Assembly: GCA_963811895.1 (NCBI GenBank)
Contig: CAWETE010000007.1
Span: 1 to 64,000 of the forward strand
Length of the DNA stretch: 64,000 nt
Direction: 5' to 3'
Source of the DNA: DASSUW01 sp963811895
GTDB lineage: Bacteria > Actinomycetota > Thermoleophilia > Solirubrobacterales > Solirubrobacteraceae
The position numbers and the translations under genes were made by a program. Positions 42,307-50,923 of this stretch are shown here, one piece after another. A model generated the notes under the pieces. That model did no database searches and was not told where the DNA came from. It worked only from the letters and a program-made list of their open reading frames with translations. Position 1 is the first letter of the stretch; each line of letters starts with the position of its first letter.

Positions 42307-43716
42307 CTACCGCTGCTCTTCGGGTCCGGTCAGCTTCTCCGCCGACTGAGCGCCGTTCGTCCGCCCGAGCGCGTCCTGGGCCATCTTGAGCGCCGGGCCG
42401 GCCTGCCCGATCACCTGCGAGATGATCTCGGAGATGCCCTGGGCGCCGTTGAGGACCGTGAGGTTGTCGACGTGCTTGAACGACTCGGCGGCGGCGGCCA
42501 CGATCTCCGGCAGCTTCTCGGCGATCTGCTGGCCGATGACCGCGTCGGCCTCCTTCTCGAGCGCCTCCGCGCGCTTGGCGATGGCTTCGGCCTCGGCCAG
42601 GCCCTTGGCGCGGATCGCCTCGCCCTCGGCCAGGCCCTTGGCCTTGGTCGCCTCGCCGTCGGCGCGGCCGCGCGTCGTGATCACGCCGGCCTCGGAGTTG
42701 CCGATCTGCTCGATCTTCTTCGCCTGCGCGGCGGCTGAGAGCTCGACCTCGCGGGCCTCCGCCTCGGCGAGCGAGATGCGGGCGGCGCGCTCGGCCTCGG
42801 CCTGCACCTGCTTCTCGTAGGCCGCCGCGTCGGCCGGCTTGCGCACCTGCGTGTCGAGTCGCTTCTCCTCGCGCTGGGCCTCGAGGTTCGCGACCTCGGT
42901 CTCCTGCACGACGACCTGCTTGCGCGACTCGGCGTCGGCCAGCGGGCCGGCCTGGGCGGACTGCGCCATCTGGGTGTCGATCTCGGCCTGGTAGGCGGCG
43001 CGCTTGATCTCGGAGTCGCGCCGCGCGGCGGCCTTGAGCGCCTCGGCCTCCTGCTCGCGCTCGGTCGCCTCGCGGTCGGCGTTCGCCTGGGCGATGCGCG
43101 CCTGCTTCTGCACCTCGGCGGCGCGCGGCTCGCCGAGCGCGCGGATGTAGCCGGTGGGGTCGACGACCTCCTGGATCTGGAGCGAGTCGACGATCAGGCC
43201 GAGCTTCTGCATCTCGTCGATCGAGGCGTCGCGCGTCGCCTGGGCCAGCTCGTTGCGGTTGGCGATGAGGTCCTCGACGGACAGGCCGCCGGTGATCGAG
43301 CGCAGGTGGCCGTGGAAGACCTCGCGGACGAGGTCGTGCATCTGGCCCTGCTGCGCGTCGAGGAAGCGCGTGGCCGCGTTGGTGATCGAGCGCTCGTCGT
43401 CGCCGACCTTGAAGATCGCCACGCCGCGCACGCCGACCGGGATCTTCTGCGAGTCGACGCCCTCGACCTCGAGCAGCGCCTTGTCGGCGGCCAGGCCCAG
43501 GTACTGCGCCTTCTGGAGCACGGGGATGACGAACGCGCCGCCGCCGGTGATGATCTTGAAGGTCTTGCCGTCGGTGCCGCTGCGGCTGGCGGCGAAGCCG
43601 GTGACGATCAGCGCCTCGTCGGCCGACGGCACCTTCCACAGCGTCTTGAACAGCAGCGCGAAGAACAGCGGCACGATGACGACGGCCGCCACGATGACGA
43701 TCAGGGTGGTACTCAC
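42307..43716 (-). CDS. Flotillin-like SPFH protein
   Basis: A 469-residue membrane scaffold of the flotillin type. It has an N-terminal membrane hairpin (LIVIVAAVVIVPLFFALLF), an SPFH domain (residues ~30-200, including VGVRGVAIFKVGDDER and VDSLQIQEVVDPTGYIRALG) and a long Ala/Glu coiled coil with AEGEAIRAKGLAEAEAIAKR repeats that drives oligomerisation. It is read from a GTG with AGGAG six bases upstream; the GTG directly follows the TAA of the small NfeD-like gene, the usual partner. Confidence 0.93.
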   Translation of the reverse strand: MSTTLIVIVAAVVIVPLFFALLFKTLWKVPSADEALIVTGFAASRSGTDGKTFKIITGGGAFVIPVLQKAQYLGLAADKALLEVEGVDSQKIPVGVRGVAIFKVGDDERSITNAATRFLDAQQGQMHDLVREVFHGHLRSITGGLSVEDLIANRNELAQATRDASIDEMQKLGLIVDSLQIQEVVDPTGYIRALGEPRAAEVQKQARIAQANADREATEREQEAEALKAAARRDSEIKRAAYQAEIDTQMAQSAQAGPLADAESRKQVVVQETEVANLEAQREEKRLDTQVRKPADAAAYEKQVQAEAERAARISLAEAEAREVELSAAAQAKKIEQIGNSEAGVITTRGRADGEATKAKGLAEGEAIRAKGLAEAEAIAKRAEALEKEADAVIGQQIAEKLPEIVAAAAESFKHVDNLTVLNGAQGISEIISQVIGQAGPALKMAQDALGRTNGAQSAEKLTGPEEQR

Positions 43717-43947
43717 TTACGGCTCCTCGGGATAGAGACGGCTGACGAGCACGAGCCGAGGCGGCTCGTACTCGACGACCACGACCTCCGCGTACGGCTC
43801 GATGGCGCCGCCGTCGACGTCGCGGGCCAGGAAGGCCTCGACGCCGCCGCGGATCGACACCATGACCTCGCCCGTGCGCCCAGGCTGGATCGCACCCGTG
43901 GAGGTGATCCGGCCTCGGCAGCCGACGGGTGATGCGCCTGCGGACAT
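43717..43947 (-). CDS. Mini NfeD-like OB-fold protein
   Basis: A 76-residue protein resembling only the C-terminal OB-fold of NfeD: GRITSTGAIQPGRTGEVMVSIRGGVEAFLARDVDGGAIEP and VVVVEYEPPRLVLVSRLY. NfeD proteins accompany flotillins and may control their assembly. It lacks the membrane and protease domains of long NfeD, so it would be cytoplasmic. It abuts the flotillin gene with no gap. Confidence 0.72.
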   Translation of the reverse strand: MSAGASPVGCRGRITSTGAIQPGRTGEVMVSIRGGVEAFLARDVDGGAIEPYAEVVVVEYEPPRLVLVSRLYPEEP

Positions 43948-43969
43948 CTGGCGCGGCGCAAGGTAGCGC

Positions 43970-43990
43970 TAGCGTTCTATGCCAACGCTA
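43970..43990. promoter_or_regulatory. Inverted repeat between NfeD-like gene and fumC
   Basis: TAGCGTT (43970-43976) and AACGCTA (43984-43990) are perfect inverse copies with a seven-base centre. They sit in the AT-richer gap between the two divergent genes, 23 bases before fumC. It could be an operator or a short hairpin. Confidence 0.4.
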
Positions 43991-44012
43991 AAACGAGTCG
44001 AGGTTTCTGAGC

Positions 44013-45341
44013 ATGAGCGTGGAGACGACAGAGGAGCTGTGGGGCGGGGAGACCCGCAAGGCGGTCGCGAACTTCCCGGTGTCCGGCGAACGGGTCCCCG
44101 TCGCCGTGGTGCGCTGGCTGGGCCGGATCAAGGGCGCGTCCGCGCGCGCGAACGCCGATCTGGGCCTGCTCGACGGCGCCCTCGCGGAGCGGATCGCGGC
44201 GGCGGCCGACGAGATCGCGCAGGGCAACCACGACGACCAGTTCCCGATCGACGTCTTCCAGACCGGCTCGGGCACCTCGTCGAACATGAACGCCAACGAG
44301 GTCATCGCCACGATCGCCGGCGAGGGGGCGCACCCCAACGACCACGTGAACATGGGCCAGTCCTCGAACGACGTGTTCCCGAGCGCCGTCCACCTGGCCG
44401 CCCTCGACGAGGCGACCAACCGGCTGCTGCCCGCGCTCGAGCGGCTCGAGAAGGCGTTCGCGGACAAGGCCGAGGCGTTCAAGGACATCGTCAAGTCCGG
44501 CCGCACGCACCTGATGGACGCCGTGCCGGTCACGCTCGGGCAGGAGTTCGCCGGCTACGCCGCGCAGGTCCGGCTCGGCCGCCGGCGGGTGCAGAACGCG
44601 CTCCCGCAGGTCGCCCAGATCCCGCTCGGCGGAACCGCCACCGGCACCGGCCTCAACACCCACCGCGACTTCGCCGCCAAGGTGCGCGAGACGCTGGCCG
44701 CCGACACCGGCCTCGAGATCCGCCCGGCGGAGGACCCGTTCGAGGCGCAGGGCAACCGCGACGCGCTGGTCGAGCTGTCGGGCGCGCTGAAGGTCATCGC
44801 CGTCTCGCTGACCAAGATCGCCAACGACCTCGCGCTGATGGGCTCGGGCCCGCGCTCGGGGATCGGGGAGATCTTCCTGCCCGAGCTCCAGAAGGGCTCC
44901 TCGATCATGCCCGGCAAGGTCAACCCGGTGCTGCCGGAGGTCGTGCTCCAGGTCAGCGCGCAGGTGATCGGCAACGACACCGCGATCACGGTCGGCGGCC
45001 TGCAGGGCCAGTTCGAGCTCAACGTCCGGATCCCGCTGATGGCGCGCAACCTGCTCCAGTCGATCCACCTGCTGACCACGGCGAGCACGCTGTTCGCCTC
45101 CAAGTGCGTCGAGGGGATCGAGGCGAACCTGGCCGGCTGCGAGGCCTCGGCCGAGGGCACGCTCGCCGTGGCCACCGCGCTGAACCCGTTCATCGGCTAC
45201 GACAAGGCCGCCGAGATCGTCAAGGACGCCGCCGCCAGCGGCCGCACGCTGCGCGAGGTCGCGCGCGAGCACGGCGTCGACGAGGCGACGCTCGACGAGG
45301 CGCTCGACCTGCGCAAGATCGCCGCGGGGTCCCAGGCATAG
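44013..45341 (+). CDS. fumC: Fumarase class II
   Basis: A 442-residue TCA-cycle enzyme interconverting fumarate and malate, oxygen-stable and iron-free. The signature GSSIMPGKVNPVLPEV, substrate motifs TGSGTSSNMNANEV and VNMGQSSNDVFPSA, and GRTHLMDAVPVTLGQE are all present. Length is slightly short of E. coli FumC. It is followed five bases later by an EamA transporter gene whose start codon is unclear, so translational coupling is possible. Confidence 0.95.
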   Translation: MSVETTEELWGGETRKAVANFPVSGERVPVAVVRWLGRIKGASARANADLGLLDGALAERIAAAADEIAQGNHDDQFPIDVFQTGSGTSSNMNANEVIATIAGEGAHPNDHVNMGQSSNDVFPSAVHLAALDEATNRLLPALERLEKAFADKAEAFKDIVKSGRTHLMDAVPVTLGQEFAGYAAQVRLGRRRVQNALPQVAQIPLGGTATGTGLNTHRDFAAKVRETLAADTGLEIRPAEDPFEAQGNRDALVELSGALKVIAVSLTKIANDLALMGSGPRSGIGEIFLPELQKGSSIMPGKVNPVLPEVVLQVSAQVIGNDTAITVGGLQGQFELNVRIPLMARNLLQSIHLLTTASTLFASKCVEGIEANLAGCEASAEGTLAVATALNPFIGYDKAAEIVKDAAASGRTLREVAREHGVDEATLDEALDLRKIAAGSQA

Positions 45342-45346
45342 GCGCA

Positions 45347-46240
45347 CTGCTCAACCGGCGGCCGGCGGCGATCGCCGTCGCCGGCGCGCTGACGATCGCC
45401 TTCTCCGCGATCCTCGTCTCGCTCGCCGAGGTCGAGCCGGCCACGGCCGCCGTCTTCCGCTGCTTCTACGCCCTGCCGCTGCTCGGGCTGCTGGCGTGGC
45501 GGGAGGACCGCCGCTACGGGCCCCGATCGGCCCGTTGGCTGGCAATCCCGGCCGGGCTCTTCTTCGCCGGCGACCTGGTGTTCTGGCACTACGCGATCGG
45601 CGACGTCGGCGCCGGGCTGTCGACCGTGCTCGGCAACCTCCAGGTCGTCGTCGTTCCGTTCCTCGCGTGGATGATCCTGGGTGAGCGGATCCAGCCGCGC
45701 CTGCTCGCCGCCCTGCCGCTCGTGTGCAGCGGGGTGGTGCTGATCTCGGGCGTGCTCGAGACCGGCGCCTATGGCGAGAACCCGGCGCGCGGCGTCGTGT
45801 TCGGCGCGCTCACCGGGCTCACCTACGCCGGCTTCATCCTCGTGCTCCGCCAGGCCGGCTCCGACCTGCGCCGCCCGGCCGGACCGCTGTTCGACACCAC
45901 GCTCGTCGCGACGGTGGTGGCCGCGATCGCCGGCCTTGCCATCGGCGACATCAACTTCGTGCCGGCCTGGCCCGCGCACGGCTGGCTCGTCGTGCTGGCA
46001 CTGACGTCGCAGGTGCTCGGGTGGCTGCTGATCACGATCTCGCTGCCGCGGCTCCCGGCCGCCCTGACCTCGGTCACGCTGACCATCCAGCCGGTCTGCG
46101 CGGTGTTGCTGGGCATGGTTCTGCTGGGCGAGGACCCGACCGCGCTCCAGCTCGCCGGCGTCGCCTGCATCCTCGCCGGCCTGGTCTCGATCGCCCTGCG
46201 GCGCGATCCCGCGCGCAGGCCGGTGCCCGAACCGGTGTAG
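45347..46240 (+). CDS. EamA/DMT-family transporter (start uncertain)
   Basis: A ten-helix drug/metabolite transporter of about 297 residues with two EamA repeats (the first with LSLAEVEPATAAVFRCFYALP and LSTVLGNLQVVVVPFLAWMILGERI, the second with LPAALTSVTLTIQPVCAVLLGMVLLGEDPT). No ATG or GTG occurs in frame between the fumC stop and the first helix; the CTG at 45347 is the nearest possible start. A non-standard start, or a small error here, is implied. The substrate (amino acid or metabolite) is unknown. Confidence 0.75.
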   Translation: MLNRRPAAIAVAGALTIAFSAILVSLAEVEPATAAVFRCFYALPLLGLLAWREDRRYGPRSARWLAIPAGLFFAGDLVFWHYAIGDVGAGLSTVLGNLQVVVVPFLAWMILGERIQPRLLAALPLVCSGVVLISGVLETGAYGENPARGVVFGALTGLTYAGFILVLRQAGSDLRRPAGPLFDTTLVATVVAAIAGLAIGDINFVPAWPAHGWLVVLALTSQVLGWLLITISLPRLPAALTSVTLTIQPVCAVLLGMVLLGEDPTALQLAGVACILAGLVSIALRRDPARRPVPEPV

Positions 46241-46244
46241 GCGG

Positions 46245-46787
46245 CTAGCTGAGCGCAGCCCGGACGTCGTCGTGCACGGCGTCGGGGTCCTGCGCCCCGT
46301 CGACGCGCCGCAGCTTCCCCTGCTGCTCGTAGTGGTCGACGAGCGGCTCGGTCTCGCGGTGGTAGACGCGGAGGCGCTCGCGCACGGTCTCGGGCTTGTC
46401 GTCGGCCCGGCCGTCTTGCCGGCCCGCGATCCGCTCCATCACCACCTCGTCGGGCACGTCGATGAGGATCACCGCGTCGAGGTCGCGCCCGAGCGCCTCG
46501 ACCTGCGCCACCGAGCGCGGGAACCCGTCGAGCAGCACCGGCCGGTCGCCGGCATCCGCCAGGGCGTCCTCGACCACATCGACGATCACCTCGTCGGGGA
46601 CGAGCTCGCCGCGGTCCATGTACTCGCCCGCACGCCGCCCCAGCTCGGTGCCTTCCGCTCGCGCCGCGCGCAGCAGATCGCCGGTCGACAGCCAGACGAA
46701 CCCGAGCTCGTGGCTCAGCCGAGTCGCCTGGGTGCCCTTGCCGGACCCGGGCGGCCCGAGCAGTGCGATCGCCGGTGCGGCGGCCAT
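46245..46787 (-). CDS. adk: Adenylate kinase (short form)
   Basis: A 180-residue enzyme catalysing ATP + AMP to 2 ADP. The P-loop is LLGPPGSGKGTQATRL, the AMP site STGDLLRAA, the diagnostic LLDGFPRSVAQVEAL, and a short lid (RQDGRADDKPETVRERL) without zinc Cys. It lies away from the usual secY-adk-map locus and may be a second copy; that cannot be checked here. It is divergent from an MFS gene. Confidence 0.92.
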   Translation of the reverse strand: MAAAPAIALLGPPGSGKGTQATRLSHELGFVWLSTGDLLRAARAEGTELGRRAGEYMDRGELVPDEVIVDVVEDALADAGDRPVLLDGFPRSVAQVEALGRDLDAVILIDVPDEVVMERIAGRQDGRADDKPETVRERLRVYHRETEPLVDHYEQQGKLRRVDGAQDPDAVHDDVRAALS

Positions 46788-46810
46788 GCCGCCAACATAC
46801 GCAACTTCCG

Positions 46811-47959
46811 ATGGACGAGCTCCGCTCCGCCCGCCGCGGCGTCAACGTCGTCTTCTTCGTTTACGGCGCCGTGCTGGCGACGTGGGTCTCGCGCATCCCG
46901 CTGATCAAGCAGGAGCTCGGGCTCGACACCGCGGAGCTGAGCCTCGCGCTGCTCGGATCGCCGGTCGGACTGATCATCGCGATGCAGTTCGTGTCCTCGC
47001 TCGTCGAGCGCTGGACGAGCGCGGTCGTCGCCCGCTGGGCCGTCGTCGCCGCGTGTGTCTCCATGATCCTGCCCGCGCTGGCGTGGAACCTCGGCTCGCT
47101 CGCCGTGGCGCTGCTGCTCCTCGGCTTCTCGCTCGGCTCGCTCGACATCGCGATGAACACGCAGGGCGTGGCGATCGAGCGCGGCTACGCCCGGCCGATC
47201 ATGTCCGGCATCCACGGCATGTACAGCGTCGGCGTGCTCGTGGGCGCCGCCGTCGGCGCCGCGGCGGCGCACGCGGACGTCGAGCCGCTGCTGCACTTCG
47301 CCGTCGCCGCGCTCGTGCTGTCGGTGGCCGGCGTGTGGGGCTCGTTCGCGCTGCTCGGCCAGGAGGCCGACGCACCCGCCTCGCGCGACGACGCCGGAGA
47401 CGTTCCGCTGCGCCTGCTCCGCCACCCGCGGCTGATCGCGCTCGGCGTGATCGCGTTCTGCTGCCTGTTCGCCGAGGGCGCGGTCGACGACTGGAGCGGC
47501 GTCTATATGCACGAGGAGCAGGGCGCGTCGCTCGGCCTGGCGCCGCTCGCCGCCGCCGCCTGCGGCCTCGGGATGGCGATCGGGCGCTTCGGCGGCGATG
47601 CCGTCATCGCCCGCCTCGGCCGCCAGGCGACGCTGACCTGGGGCTCGCTCGTAGCCGGCGCCGGGATGACGCTGGCGGTGCTCGCGCCCGATCCCGGCGT
47701 CGCGATCGCCGCCTACGGGATCCTTGGCCTCGGCGTTGCGACGATCGTCCCGATCGCGTTCACGCTCGCCGGCAACGCGCCCGGCATCCCTCCCGCCTGG
47801 GCCATCTCGCGCGTGACGACGCTCGGCTACGCCGGGCTGTTCAGCAGCCCACCCGTCATCGGCCTCGTCGCCCAGGTCACGAGCCTCACCTTCGCGCTCG
47901 CGATCCCGGCCGTGCTGCTGCTGCTCGTCGCGCCGCTCAGCCGCGTCGTATCACGTTGA
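46811..47959 (+). CDS. MFS transporter (FucP/YybO-like branch)
   Basis: A 382-residue 12-helix major facilitator. It opens MDELRSARRGVNVVFFVYGAV and has the helix-4/5 stretch GSLDIAMNTQGVAIER and GIHGMYSVGVLVGAAVGAA, typical of the small-molecule MFS group near YbjJ/FucP. There is no strong ribosome-binding site before the ATG. The substrate is unknown. It starts 23 bases from the divergent adk gene. Confidence 0.88.
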   Translation: MDELRSARRGVNVVFFVYGAVLATWVSRIPLIKQELGLDTAELSLALLGSPVGLIIAMQFVSSLVERWTSAVVARWAVVAACVSMILPALAWNLGSLAVALLLLGFSLGSLDIAMNTQGVAIERGYARPIMSGIHGMYSVGVLVGAAVGAAAAHADVEPLLHFAVAALVLSVAGVWGSFALLGQEADAPASRDDAGDVPLRLLRHPRLIALGVIAFCCLFAEGAVDDWSGVYMHEEQGASLGLAPLAAAACGLGMAIGRFGGDAVIARLGRQATLTWGSLVAGAGMTLAVLAPDPGVAIAAYGILGLGVATIVPIAFTLAGNAPGIPPAWAISRVTTLGYAGLFSSPPVIGLVAQVTSLTFALAIPAVLLLLVAPLSRVVSR

Positions 47960-48031
47960 CAGCCGCCGGGTCACACGGCGTAGTCGGGCCACGCAGCGCG
48001 AAGAGGTGGTGATAGGCGCGCGCCTCGTCAA

Positions 48032-48060
48032 TCACACGTGCGACCGACGGCCGCGTGTGA
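48032..48060. promoter_or_regulatory. Inverted repeat upstream of phoD-like gene
   Basis: TCACACG (48032-48038) and CGTGTGA (48054-48060) are inverse copies 15 bases apart, 39 bases before the PhoD-type gene. A further TCACACG occurs at 47971. They may be an operator or chance; no regulator is adjacent. Confidence 0.35.
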
Positions 48061-48099
48061 GAGGGTCGCGCCGACGTCTGACAGAGGTAAGAGCTTCTG

Positions 48100-49587
48100 A
48101 TGACTCGCGTTTCGCCGCCCACCGCGGGCGTGGCCCAATTCGCTCGTTATCCGTTCACGCTCGGAGTGGCGTCGGGGTCGCCGGTGTCGACTGCGGTGGT
48201 GATCTGGACGCGCTTGGCGCCACGACCGCTTGACGGCGGCGGGGTCGGTAACCGCGTGGTGCGGGTCGACTGGGAGGTTGCCGCGGACGAGCGGTTTCGT
48301 CGGATCGTGCGGCGCGGGCGGGTGGACGCGGTGCCGGGACGGGGGCACAGCGTGCATGTCGATGTGCGTCAGCTGGAGCCGGCGCGTCGGTACTTCTACC
48401 GCTTCCGGGCCGGAGACGCGGTGAGTCCGATCGGTCGCACCCGCACGGCTCCGGACCCTCGCGCCCGTCCGGGCCGGTTGCGCTACGGCTTCGCGTCGTG
48501 CCAGCACTTCGAGGTCGGCTACTACGGCGCGCACCGGCACCTGGAGGCCGAGGACGTCGACCTGATGTTCTTCCTGGGCGACTACATCTACGAGGGCGCG
48601 AGCCGGCCTGGGCGCGTGCGCCAGCACGTCGGCGATGAGGTGCGGACGCTCGTCGAGTACCGCAATCGGCACGCGCAGTACAAGACCGACCCGGATCTCC
48701 AGCGCCTGCACTCCGCCGTCCCGTGGCTCGTCACGTGGGACGATCACGAGGTCGACAACGACTACGCCGACGGCCAGTCGGAGTGGCTCGGAGCGCACTT
48801 CCTCCGGCGCCGTGCCGCCGCCTACCAGGCGTACTTCGAGCACATGCCGCTGCGCGCGCCGGCGAGCGTCGACTTCTCCGGCCCGCGCTTGTACCGCCGT
48901 TTCGACTGGGGCACGCTGGCGCGCATCCACGTGCTCGACGGCCGTCAGTACCGCACACCGCAGGCATGCCCACCACCCGGCCGCGGAGGAGCGAGCGTCG
49001 TCGACGAGGACTGCCCCGGGCTCGTTCAGCCGGGTCGCACCATGCTCGGACGGTCTCAGAGCCGGTGGCTCCGCGCTGGCCTGGCCGCTGTGCCGGGGCG
49101 CTGGAACGTGATCGCCCAGCAGACGCAGATGGCACGGTCGAGCGTCGTCGTCGACGGTCGCCGGCGCGTCTGGACGGACGCCTGGGACGGCTACCCGGTT
49201 CCCCGCCGATCGCTTCTGCGCTTCCTACGCGACTCCGGTGTGCGGAGTGGCGTGGTCATCAGCGGCGACAGCCACGCCGGCTTCGTCAGCGACCTCAAGC
49301 CCGACTTCGACGACGACCAGGCCGAGCCCGTCGCGACCGAGCTCTGCGGCACATCGATCACCTCGCCCGGACGGCCGCACACCGCGGTCGAGGCCATCCT
49401 GCGCGACAACCCGCACATCAAACACGGCGACAGCAGCCGCCGGGGCTACGTCGTCGTCGACGTGACCGCCCAGCGCTCCATCGCGCGCCTGCGGGTCATC
49501 GACGATCCCACCGACCCCCGCACCGGCGTCGACACCCAGGTCACATTCGCGATCGACGCGGGGCGCCCCGGCGCGCAGCGGATGTAG
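48100..49587 (+). CDS. PhoD-family phosphatase without a Tat signal
   Basis: A 495-residue metallophosphatase. The N-terminal PhoD domain (FTLGVASGSPVSTAVVIWTRLAP) and catalytic region (FASCQHFEVGYYGAHRHL, FFLGDYIYEG, WLVTWDDHEVDNDYAD, VISGDSHAGF) with the metal-site Asp, His and Asn are all present. Family members are normally exported by Tat with an RR leader, but here an in-frame TAA (48088-48090) closes any extension and no leader is seen, so the product is cytosolic or has lost its signal. AGAGGTAAGAG provides a ribosome-binding site. Confidence 0.88.
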   Translation: MTRVSPPTAGVAQFARYPFTLGVASGSPVSTAVVIWTRLAPRPLDGGGVGNRVVRVDWEVAADERFRRIVRRGRVDAVPGRGHSVHVDVRQLEPARRYFYRFRAGDAVSPIGRTRTAPDPRARPGRLRYGFASCQHFEVGYYGAHRHLEAEDVDLMFFLGDYIYEGASRPGRVRQHVGDEVRTLVEYRNRHAQYKTDPDLQRLHSAVPWLVTWDDHEVDNDYADGQSEWLGAHFLRRRAAAYQAYFEHMPLRAPASVDFSGPRLYRRFDWGTLARIHVLDGRQYRTPQACPPPGRGGASVVDEDCPGLVQPGRTMLGRSQSRWLRAGLAAVPGRWNVIAQQTQMARSSVVVDGRRRVWTDAWDGYPVPRRSLLRFLRDSGVRSGVVISGDSHAGFVSDLKPDFDDDQAEPVATELCGTSITSPGRPHTAVEAILRDNPHIKHGDSSRRGYVVVDVTAQRSIARLRVIDDPTDPRTGVDTQVTFAIDAGRPGAQRM

Positions 49588-49610
49588 GCCGTGAGTAGTC
49601 CCAGGTCGGG

Positions 49611-50315
49611 CTAGGCACGTCGGCCGAGTCCGTAGACGAAGAACTCGCCCGTCTCGACAAAGCTCGCGTCAAGGCCGTGGTCACGAAGATCTCGCGCGAG
49701 CCGGTCGGGATCGAACGAACGCGTGAAAATCCGAAACTCCCGACCGTCCTCGAGTCGCCTGAGCTCAGTCGCGCTCTCGTGATCGGGCGAACCGTGAATG
49801 ACGTTCCTGTCCAGGACCGCGCGTGCGGCATCCACGAGGAAGAAGCGGCCTCCGGGGCGAAGCGCGTCGTGGACGCTGCGCCAGAACCGGTCGGTATGGC
49901 TCTCGGGAACGTGCGAAAGCCAGAACGCAAAGAAGACGACGTCATAGTCCTGATCTGGCTGCCAGCTGAAGAGATCGTCAACCCAGAGCTCGACATTGCT
50001 CTTACCGGCATCCTGCAGCTTCGCCAGAGCGAGTTCGCGCATCTCCGGCGCTGCATCGACTCCGACTACACGGGTCGCCACCTCCGCGAGACGGATCGTC
50101 CACTCACCCGTGCCGTAGGCAAGCTCGAGGACGTCTCCACGAGGCGCAAACGCATCGAGTGCTGAATACACTCGATCGAGCTCAAGACGCCATCTGGCAT
50201 TGTGCTCGTCGCCCAAGTCATGGAGCCCCTCGCGACGGAACCACTTGTCGTACTCACGAGCGCGAGCCCGATAGTAGGCGAGTTGCTCGGCGAGAATCGG
50301 GTTGTTGTTGTTCAC
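49611..50315 (-). CDS. SAM-dependent methyltransferase
   Basis: A 234-residue class I methyltransferase of the small-molecule type. The SAM motif is VLELAYGTGEWTIRLAEVA (first Gly replaced by Ala), then RVVGVDAAPEM, DLFSWQPDQDYDVVFFAFWLSH and LRPGGRFFLVDA. It is read from a GTG. The DNA is visibly less GC-rich than its surroundings, suggesting recent acquisition. Its start is next to the end of a deleted metF. The substrate is unknown. Confidence 0.85.
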   Translation of the reverse strand: MNNNNPILAEQLAYYRARAREYDKWFRREGLHDLGDEHNARWRLELDRVYSALDAFAPRGDVLELAYGTGEWTIRLAEVATRVVGVDAAPEMRELALAKLQDAGKSNVELWVDDLFSWQPDQDYDVVFFAFWLSHVPESHTDRFWRSVHDALRPGGRFFLVDAARAVLDRNVIHGSPDHESATELRRLEDGREFRIFTRSFDPDRLARDLRDHGLDASFVETGEFFVYGLGRRA

Positions 50316-50319
50316 AGCG

Positions 50320-50809
50320 CTATCGACGTCGCGAGTTGATGCCTCGCGTCACCCGAAACTCGGCGGCGACCTCGCGCGTGGCCGCTTCCGCCCCGAGCGG
50401 GAAGACGTGCAGCGCGTCCACGCGCGAGACACGGGCGAGCCCGGCCGCCAGCTCGCGCGCGAGCTCGATGCCGCCACCGCGACGGATCTGCGCGCAGGCG
50501 GGCTCGGGGATCGTCACGCCCGGCAGCGCGCAGGCGCGTTCTGCCATGCGCGGCGGCGCCCACGACCTGCGACTGCAACGCAAGCCGGTTGCGGTCGCGG
50601 CAGGAAACGTGCACGATCGTCCCGACGCCCTGCTCGCGGGCGAGAGCCACAGCCGCCAACGGCGACATTCGCGGCTGGCCGGCGTGGTTGTCGGTCAACC
50701 CGACGACATCGACGGTGTCAGCCAGAACAGCGATGCGATCACTCACCCGCTGGCCATCGGCCTCGGCCGGCAGCGAAATCTCCGCAGACGTGAGGGCAGT
50801 CACGGACAC
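50320..50809 (-). pseudogene. Degraded methylenetetrahydrofolate reductase (metF-like)
   Basis: Two parts of one ancestral enzyme are visible in different frames. The N-terminal part is ALTSAEISLPAEAD... VDVVGLTDNHAGQPRMSP, VALAREQGVGTIVHVSCRDRNRLALQSQVVGAAA; the C-terminal part is CALPGVTIPEPACAQIRR to LHVFPLGAE. About 130 residues of the barrel between them are missing and the frame shifts at the junction near 50545. Family length is about 290 residues; here about 160 remain. This is a true deletion, not a single-base error. It adjoins the lower-GC methyltransferase. Confidence 0.78.
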
Positions 50810-50923
50810 CGGCGAATCATCGCAGCCCGACGCCCCTGAGACGCGCCGTGGTCGAAGGAAGGAAGGCAGGCAGACCTCGCTTTCTCGACGCGTTCCACGC
50901 GCGCCCTCCGCCCGCGCACACCG

